64,000 nucleotides of DNA, taken from Leguminivora glycinivorella (taxonomy: Eukaryota; Arthropoda; Insecta; Lepidoptera; Tortricidae). The DNA lies in contig NC_062991.1 of the NCBI RefSeq assembly GCF_023078275.1, forward strand, positions 1,550,001 to 1,614,000, given 5' to 3'. The notes under the pieces are model-generated. The model was not told the DNA's origin, did no database searches, and saw only the letters and a list, made by a program, of their open reading frames with translations. This document shows, in pieces, positions 58,348-64,000 of the stretch. The number at the start of each line of letters is the position of its first letter. The first letter of the stretch is position 1. The position numbers and the translations under genes are program-made.

Positions 58348-59041
58348 GAACCCATAGGCCACTGTAGAACTATGTCATACTGAAGGTTATAAATCAGATT
58401 GCAAGAAATTTCTTATACTGGTTCCGATTGGTTGACAAACATTAACATTTTTTATTTTACCTTAATACCAAAATCTGTCAGTAAAATTTTTCTTAGCTTA
58501 AAGTTACGAGTAAGCAAATCCATTTTGGGATTTCCCCCTCTTATATGATATACAATTAGAGCCTTATATATGATATACAATTAGAGCAATCGGGTGCCGT
58601 AGCCGAATGGTATTTCTGCGACGCGAAACGAAAACGAAACTCTGCGAAGGGTAGTCTGGCTCTGTTGCGCCAATACGCAAGAGATAGATAGATATCTACG
58701 AGATAAGCGTTTCGTTTCGTGAGCGTTTGTGCGATTCGGCTACGTACTTTGTTACCGATTCGCGATGTTTTCACAAGAACATGTGAGTCTCGTGAGTGTT
58801 GAAACCGCCCAGATGTCAGCACATCTGGCGACTATAAAAAATGGATGATTCGAGACAGGAAGACGATTAAATGTTCATTTACGATTAATGGTTTGAAAAT
58901 AAAGATTTTGTGGACTTCACTAATAAATGTTTGTTTTTGCTACCGCTCTACAACCATGTCAAAATGACAAGCAGTTTTAGATTTCTTACAATATGATTTA
59001 TAACGTCATTATGACATAGTTCTACAGTGGTCTAGGGTTCC
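58348..59041. mobile_element. 0.69-kb foldback element with MITE insert
   Basis: GGAACCCATAGGCCACTGTA and GAACTATGTCATACTGAAGG at the left pair with TTATGACATAGTTCTACAGT and GGTCTAGGGTTCC at the right. The middle contains the MITE at 58593-58748. Confidence 0.75.
58593..58748. mobile_element. MITE, GTAGCCGAATGGCA family, copy 4
   Basis: GGTGCCGTAGCCGAATGGTA at the left and GCGATTCGGCTACGTAC at the right. GCGAAACGAAAACGAAACTC pairs with GCGTTTCGTTTCGTGAGCG. Confidence 0.82.
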
Positions 59042-59250
59042 CATGAGGAGGCACACTCAAAGGTTATGACAGATGTCGCCACCCTATTAGTCCATACGTG
59101 AGAGCGAGAAGATGACAGGTTTTTTTCTCTCTCTCATATACGAATGACAGTGACATGCCTAGACACTTGCACAGGCGCCACCTGGCGGGATAACATGTCA
59201 GTGTGCCTCCTCATTGGTTGACTGTACTTATGGGATGGGTGTGGGAGTAA

Positions 59251-59396
59251 GGGCCCATTTAGACGGTACGAGAACTCGTATACGAGTTTCATTACATTGC
59301 GCATTTGATTGGTGCGCTGAGTTTTTGTAACCTTAACATTCAGAAATGTAATCTAAAATCACATGCGAGTTCGCACCCCGTCTAAATCAGGCCTAA
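59251..59396. mobile_element. MITE, TTTAGACGG family, copy 3
   Basis: GGGCCCATTTAGACGGTACG at the left and CGTCTAAATCAGGCCT at the right, inverse orientation to copies 1 and 2. Confidence 0.75.
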
Positions 59397-59485
59397 GAGC
59401 AAGCTGAGCAATATAAAAGACAATGTTCATAACTATTCCAAATTTCAAATCGATAGCATAAGTAGTTCTAGAGATATTTAGTAAT

Positions 59486-59600
59486 GTCACAGAATATATA
59501 ATAGTACAAGTACAGAAGGCTCACTCCTGAAGTTCACAAAACGCCGCCATTCTAAATTATTACCTACATTAACAAACGGACCGCACGCGTGCAGACGACA
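59486..59600. repeat. Dispersed repeat shared with 61671-61790
   Basis: AGTACAAGTACAGAAGGCTC, GCCGCCATTCTAAATTATTA and CGGACCGCACGCGTGCAG recur near 61690-61780 in the same orientation. The following 59600-59720 is GC-rich, then a scrap of the GGGTTCCGTA family at 59716-59781. Confidence 0.6.
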
Positions 59601-59829
59601 TTGAATTCTATTACGCCGCGCGAAGGTCGTCGCCACTGAATGGGCCGCGAACTCGCGGCCGCCGGCATGTACTTGTAGCGCGGTGAAAGGATCGCGGAGT
59701 GAGCCGCCCCTGGTAATGTGACAGACAGACGGGCAGAGCAGCACCAAGGGTTTCTTTTGTACCTTTTCGGTATGGAACCCTAAAACATAAATCTTTTAAA
59801 ACAGTGCAAGGCTGATGATAATGTTAAGT

Positions 59830-60053
59830 ATTAGCTTTTCCCGCGACTTCGGCCGCGTATTAAACTAATCTTGTTTTCCCATATATAAAACTTTGGAGCC
59901 AGATTTCACCCCCTTAGGAGGTGAATTTCGAAAAATCCTACACCATATAAGGAACCTACGTGCCAAATTTGAAATCTTCTTGGACCAGCGGTTTCGGCTG
60001 TGCGTTGATATGTCAGTCAGTCAGTCAGTCAGTTTCTTCTTTTATATATTTAG
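59830..60053 (-). mobile_element. Helitron-like element, diverged
   Basis: On the plus strand it begins TTAGCTTTTCCCGCGACTTC, the inverse of a Helitron 3' end. It continues with AACCTACGTGCCAAATTTGA and ends in a (GTCA)n run at 60012-60031. The terminal CTAG is mutated. Confidence 0.55.
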
Positions 60054-60379
60054 AAGAAGTATGGATTTGTGGTTAGTACACCTATATACATATATACCTA
60101 CTTATTTATAAATGTGTCAGTATTTATTTACAATACATAGATCGTAATGTGATCTTATTAAAAATATAAGTATTAGCACCTACTTATTTTAAGCGGTTTA
60201 TTGCCTTAGTGACCTAATTGTTTGAATTAAGTAATTCATCGTAAATTAAACGAATTAAAATTAATGTCTATAGTACTAAAATTACAATATACCTATTAGA
60301 ATTGAGTAGAGTCAGCACAATATGTAGCAAATCGTAGCATTAGACTACCGCATCAAATCAAAAGTAGGTACGCACCAAT
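60054..60379. other. No feature recognised
   Basis: AT-rich spacer. Confidence 0.4.
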
Positions 60380-61651
60380 AAATAAATATTAGGGACACCT
60401 TACACAGATCAACTTAGCCCCAAACTAAGCAAAGCTTGTACTATGGGTGCTAAGCGACGATATACATACTTACATATACACACTAAGGTCCGACCGAGAA
60501 CGATATTTTTGTCTCGGCCGAGAACGAGACCGAGACCGAGATTCAATTTGATTCTCGGCCGAGACCGAGACCGAGACCGAGAATTTGTAAAACGGTAAAA
60601 AAATTTGCCATTTTTACAAAAAAATGTTTTCATAATCGAAATTCACCTTTTAACCAGGAAACCAAGAGTAGGTATGTTGGGTCCTGCTTAGTGTTTGGTT
60701 TCGTAACTACCCGCACTCCTTACCTATCTACCGTAGCAAAATAGACTACGTCAGTGACAAAAACAACTATACGGCTCGCCCGGTGGTAAGCAGTCGCCAT
60801 AGCCTATAGAGGCATGCAATTTCAGAGGTTTTACACGAGCGTTTAATACCCTGATTTTTTGTGACTTTTTGCAAGAAATCATAAAACAGGTTGTCGGATC
60901 GTGTTTTCTACGGGTAGTTTTCCAGGTTTTCTTTGAAAGTCTTTACTAAGCTTTACTTTGATTTTGACGTATTTTAGGCACATGATTCAAAGTTAAGGGA
61001 CACGATTTTTTTTTGATAGCGATTATTTCCAAAATTGTATGTATGTCTATCAAAAACATGACTATAAAAAACCCATACTTACTAAAAAACTCAAAACAGC
61101 ATCCACAAAGCTCAAAATTTCGTCCGATATTCCGTAATTCGCCATTTATATCATGTAAGGCAGGTATTATTCTACCCTGCTGCTTTGATTTATCGCGTCG
61201 TCGTTGTCTTCCAAACACATCAAGTTGTCGTAAATATTTTACACTCTTTTATGAATTATACCTAGGTATTTGTTTGTTTTTGGCTTAAAATATCGATAAA
61301 GACCCTACCAAAATCACTAAAATCGGGATACCAAACGGGCGATGTAACAAACTGAAAGCTAAAAACCGGACGCGAGTGCGCAATAAATTCAAAATCGCAG
61401 TCTCGGTTTTGCCGAGAATCTCGGCCCATTTTGGCCGAGAGCCGAGACCGAGATCTCGGCCCGATTTTCGGCCGAGAATGCCGAGACCGAGACCGAGACC
61501 GAGATCTCGGTCGGACCTTAATACACACACACCCATGACTCAGGAACAAATATCTGTGCTCATCACACAAATAAATGCCCTTACCGGGATTCGAACCCAG
61601 GACCGCGGCTTAGCAGGCAGGGTCACTACCGACTGAGCCAGACCGGCTAAG
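60380..61651 (-). mobile_element. tRNA-derived SINE split by a hAT-like element
   Basis: The 3' part (60380-60483: GACACCTTACACAGATCAAC, GTGCTAAGCGACGATATACA) and the head (61521-61651: CAAATAAATGCCCTTACCGG, GATTCGAACCC, GAGCCAGACCGG) are one minus-strand SINE, interrupted at ATACACAC. Confidence 0.88.
60484..61520. mobile_element. hAT-like element with GAGACC arrays, 8-bp duplication
   Basis: The inverted ends TAAGGTCCGACCGAGA (16 bp) are flanked by exact ATACACAC at 60476-60483 and 61521-61528. Because it sits inside a SINE, the empty site can be read directly. Both subterminal zones (60500-60590 and 61395-61505) are packed with GAGACCGAGACC and TCTCGGCCGAGA words. The middle carries a LINE-like scrap (60765-60830). 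No transposase frame. Confidence 0.92.
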
Positions 61652-61670
61652 AAAGTCTATAATTATCATC

Positions 61671-61790
61671 ACAGAATATATAACAGTACAAGTACAGACT
61701 ACTCACTCCTTTCATGCTCACAAAATGCCGCCATTCTAAATTCTTACCTACACTAACTAGCGGACCGCACGCGAGCAGCTGACATTCAAT
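61671..61790. repeat. Dispersed repeat, copy of 59486-59600
   Basis: AGTACAAGTACAGACTACTC, GCCGCCATTCTAAATTCTTA and CGGACCGCACGCGAGCAG. Confidence 0.6.
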
Positions 61791-61794
61791 TAAA

Positions 61795-61867
61795 TGTCAA
61801 AGCGGACCCCAGGCTCCCATGAGCCGTGGCAAATGCCGGGGTAACGCAAGGAGGATGATGAGGATAT
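61795..61867 (+). mobile_element. tRNA-derived SINE, 3' fragment
   Basis: TGTCAAAGCGGACCCCAGGC, CATGAGCCGTGGCAAATGCC and GCAAGGAGGATGATGAGGA; the 3' end of the family at 11593 and 51330. Confidence 0.7.
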
Positions 61868-62130
61868 TTCCCCATAACTTTGCAATCTCGCGTGGGCCCG
61901 AGTTTCCTCCCAAGAATCTGTCCCCATTCCACTGACCCAGAAATGCGACATTGATGCATGTTGTTTATTCAATATAATCGCTGCGGTTTGTTATTTGTGG
62001 TTGAATATATTGGCGGCAGGGATATTTAAGATGACAATAATAGGTTCATAAAATACCAGCCATCGGGGAAATACGAAACCAGGTACCTACATAATGTTAA
62101 TGCTAAACAGTAAGGGATGACGACTACATA

Positions 62131-62753
62131 AAAAAAACCGGCCAAGTGCGAGTCGGGCTCGCGCACAAAGGGTTCCGTAGCAGCAAATATAATAAACTTA
62201 TTATGTCAATTTATACACCTGCCAAAATTACAGTTAAATCAACCTATCTCAAAAACTATAAGAGATACTTTGATCAAACCAAAAATCGTTGAAAGAGTTA
62301 ATTAGCATGCATCACCTCTATTTTTTTTAGAATTTTATACCCCGTAGTTATAAAAATAGAGGGGGGGGGGGGACATACTTTTTACGACTTTGAGAGCTGA
62401 TATCTCAAAAACCGTTCACTTTAAGAAAAATGTTTTTTAGAAAACTTTATATCATTTTAAAAGACCTTTCCATTGATACCCCACACGGGTATGTACATCG
62501 AAAAAAAATTTTCATCCCTCAGTTACATGTATGGGGGCCCCACCCCAATTCTTTTTTTACTATTTAGTGTCATAATTTTGTAGCGGTTCATACAACACAT
62601 ATTCCCATCAAATTTCATCACTGTAGTACTTATAGTTTCCGAGTAAATCGGCTGTGACAGACGGACAGACGGACAGACGGACAGACGGACAGACGGACAT
62701 GACGAAACTATAAGGGTTCCGTTTTTGCCATTTTGGCTACGGAACCCTAAAAA
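62131..62753 (-). repeat. GGGTTCCGTAG repeat, GTGCGAGTCGGGC variant
   Basis: AAACCGGCCAAGTGCGAGTC and AAAGGGTTCCGTAGCAGC at the left; an (ACGG)n run at 62658-62697, ACGAAACTATAAGGGTTCCG and GGCTACGGAACCCTAAAAA at the right. Same layout as 31493-32066 but a distinct subfamily. A run of G lies at 62363-62373. Confidence 0.75.
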
Positions 62754-62764
62754 TGGCATTATGT

Positions 62765-63023
62765 TTAGTCCGTCAGTTAGATCGTCCAAAAATACTGAAC
62801 ACATATTTATCGCTTTTTCTAATTAATGAAAAGATACAAAGATATAGAGCATCAAAGTTCCGGAGTGGGGGCTTGTGACGTCACTTCTAAGTAAAAATTG
62901 TACGCTTAGGTAAGCGTGACGTCATGCGAACTTCAACGCACTGTACCGTCGTCATTTTTCGTTTACGAGAAAAAAGAAAAAATACGTGTCTAAAATTCTT
63001 TAATAATCTAACTGACGGACTAA
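62765..63023. mobile_element. MITE with TTAGTCCGTCAGTTAGAT ends
   Basis: TTAGTCCGTCAGTTAGATCG at the left and ATCTAACTGACGGACTAA at the right. The middle has an inverted GTGACGTCA pair. Confidence 0.78.
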
Positions 63024-63089
63024 TTAGTTTTTTAGTCGTCTCGCCTATTATAGTTGACTCCAAAATTTGTTGTTAATCTTGGCTAGGGA

Positions 63090-63178
63090 TCGCAATCCAG
63101 CAGTGTTTTCAATCCAGCTGGATTTTTGCTGGATCGGCGCCAATCCAGCTGGATCCAGCGCGGATCCAGCAGGTAGAA
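63090..63178. repeat. Clustered ATCCAGC / GCTGGAT motif array
   Basis: At least seven ATCCAGC or GCTGGAT words in under 90 bases, several forming ATCCAGCTGGAT. Just upstream is TAGGGATCGCAATCC, which resembles a hAT-type end. The other end is not identified in the window. Confidence 0.55.
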
Positions 63179-63525
63179 AAAATGCCAAAAAAAATTACAT
63201 TTTGATCTACTATATATAGGGCTGTTATTACTAAAATTATTTGAAATAGTGAAAGGAAGGATGAAAACGCGCAATTTTGTAATAAAAAAAAAACTTATAA
63301 AACGGTTCTCTTATTTATTTCCGAAAATTGTATGACCGAATATCACTTCCCAACGCACGTTTCGCGGAATTTTATTCCGCTGAATGTTCATTTCCCAAAT
63401 TATCATATTGTTTTTTTTTTTAATTTGCCAACCTTGCATTTACCTACCAACTTAATATTTGGCCGTTTTTAGGGTTTTTCAAAAGGCCTTTTTTTAAAAC
63501 CAAACTTTCATGTTATCTAATGTTT
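63179..63525. other. No feature recognised
   Basis: AT-rich, possibly the interior of an element beginning at about 63085. No coding signal. Confidence 0.35.
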
Positions 63526-63776
63526 TACATACATACATACATACAATCACGCCTGTATCCCATAAAGGGGTAGGCAGAGCACATGAAACTATTAAAGCTT
63601 CAGTGCCACTCTTGGCAAAAAGGGGTTGAGAGTAAGTAATCCAAATTGTGACATTGCAGTGACAGGTTGCCAGCCTCTCGCCTACGCCACAATTTAACCC
63701 ATATCCCAAAGTCGACTTCTACGACACCCACGGGAAGAAAGGGGGTGGTGAAATTCTTCACCCGTCACCACACGGG
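63526..63776 (-). mobile_element. Short retroposon with (TGTA)n tail, copy 5
   Basis: ACATACATACATACAATCAC at the left is the inverse of the usual tail. AGGTTGCCAGCCTCTCGCCT and AAGAAAGGGGGTGGTGAAAT follow in mirror order to 21521. Confidence 0.82.
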
Positions 63777-64000
63777 TCTAATGTTTTACTTGACGTAATA
63801 TACCTACAACTAGTTGTTTATTGTATATACCAAATGTTTTATTGTACACCGACAATATCTATGGCGTATTTCGAAAGATATGCAATACTGAGTCTCCTAT
63901 GAACTTCTAAATTTATTGACAGGGATGCACTTACGTATTTTACTTACGTATATATATTTTTTAAATAGTTACCTACTTACTTTTTTTGCAAGAATATTGT

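Noticed and set aside
59487..59747. 86-codon minus-strand frame in a GC-rich patch
   Set aside because: It overlaps a dispersed repeat also present at 61671 and a scrap of the GGGTTCCGTA family; no protein motif is seen.
61262..61636. Arg/Ser-rich proteins near 60.4-61.6 kb
   Set aside because: The composition comes from translating GAGACC arrays at the ends of the hAT-like element.

Overview
This window reads as insect nuclear DNA, most likely from a moth or butterfly. It holds one large host gene with GT-AG introns, one candidate first exon of a second gene, and otherwise a dense, nested mass of transposable elements. The lepidopteran assignment is an inference from the repeat types: Helitrons inserted between A and T and ending in CTAG, tRNA-derived SINEs, short retroposons with (TGTA)n tails, many foldback MITEs and CR1-type LINEs. 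No bacterial, plasmid or CRISPR feature is present.

Layout. 0-1.1 kb: the 3' end of a CR1-type LINE. 1.1-12.8 kb: intergenic repeats, including a four-layer nest at 6.4-8.6 kb and a MITE-in-MITE at 10.0-11.5 kb. 12.8-16.5 kb: a LINE on the minus strand with an uninterrupted 947-residue ORF2, a 5'-truncated ORF1 and a 13-bp target duplication. 16.5-25.4 kb: MITEs, Helitrons, reverse-transcriptase fragments, a 57-bp tandem array and a miniature LTR retrotransposon of 383 bp. 25.4-43.1 kb: an SLC6 GABA transporter gene (Gat) on the plus strand, 11 coding exons encoding 607 residues. Every splice phase was checked by hand and the frame is continuous from ATG to TAA. Intron 1 carries a foldback element of about 4.2 kb and intron 8 a hAT-like element with a Helitron inside it. 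43.1-45.45 kb: the probable 3' UTR. 45.5-55 kb and 55.1-64 kb: MITEs, SINEs, Helitrons and a hAT-like element inserted in a SINE. At 55.05 kb lies a candidate signal-peptide first exon whose downstream exons are not visible.

The most unusual signal lies inside Gat. Introns 4, 5 and 6 each hold two or three diverged copies of the 3' part of the exon just upstream, several with the start of the intron attached. The best copies (92, 112 and 104 nt) have the same length as the parent segment, are about 84-86 percent identical by eye and keep the frame. One has no stop codon and an intact donor. These are relics or raw material of repeated exon-tail duplication and could be checked directly with RNA-seq and related genomes.

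The only host function that can be named is uptake of GABA across the plasma membrane driven by sodium and chloride. All other recognisable coding sequence belongs to mobile elements.
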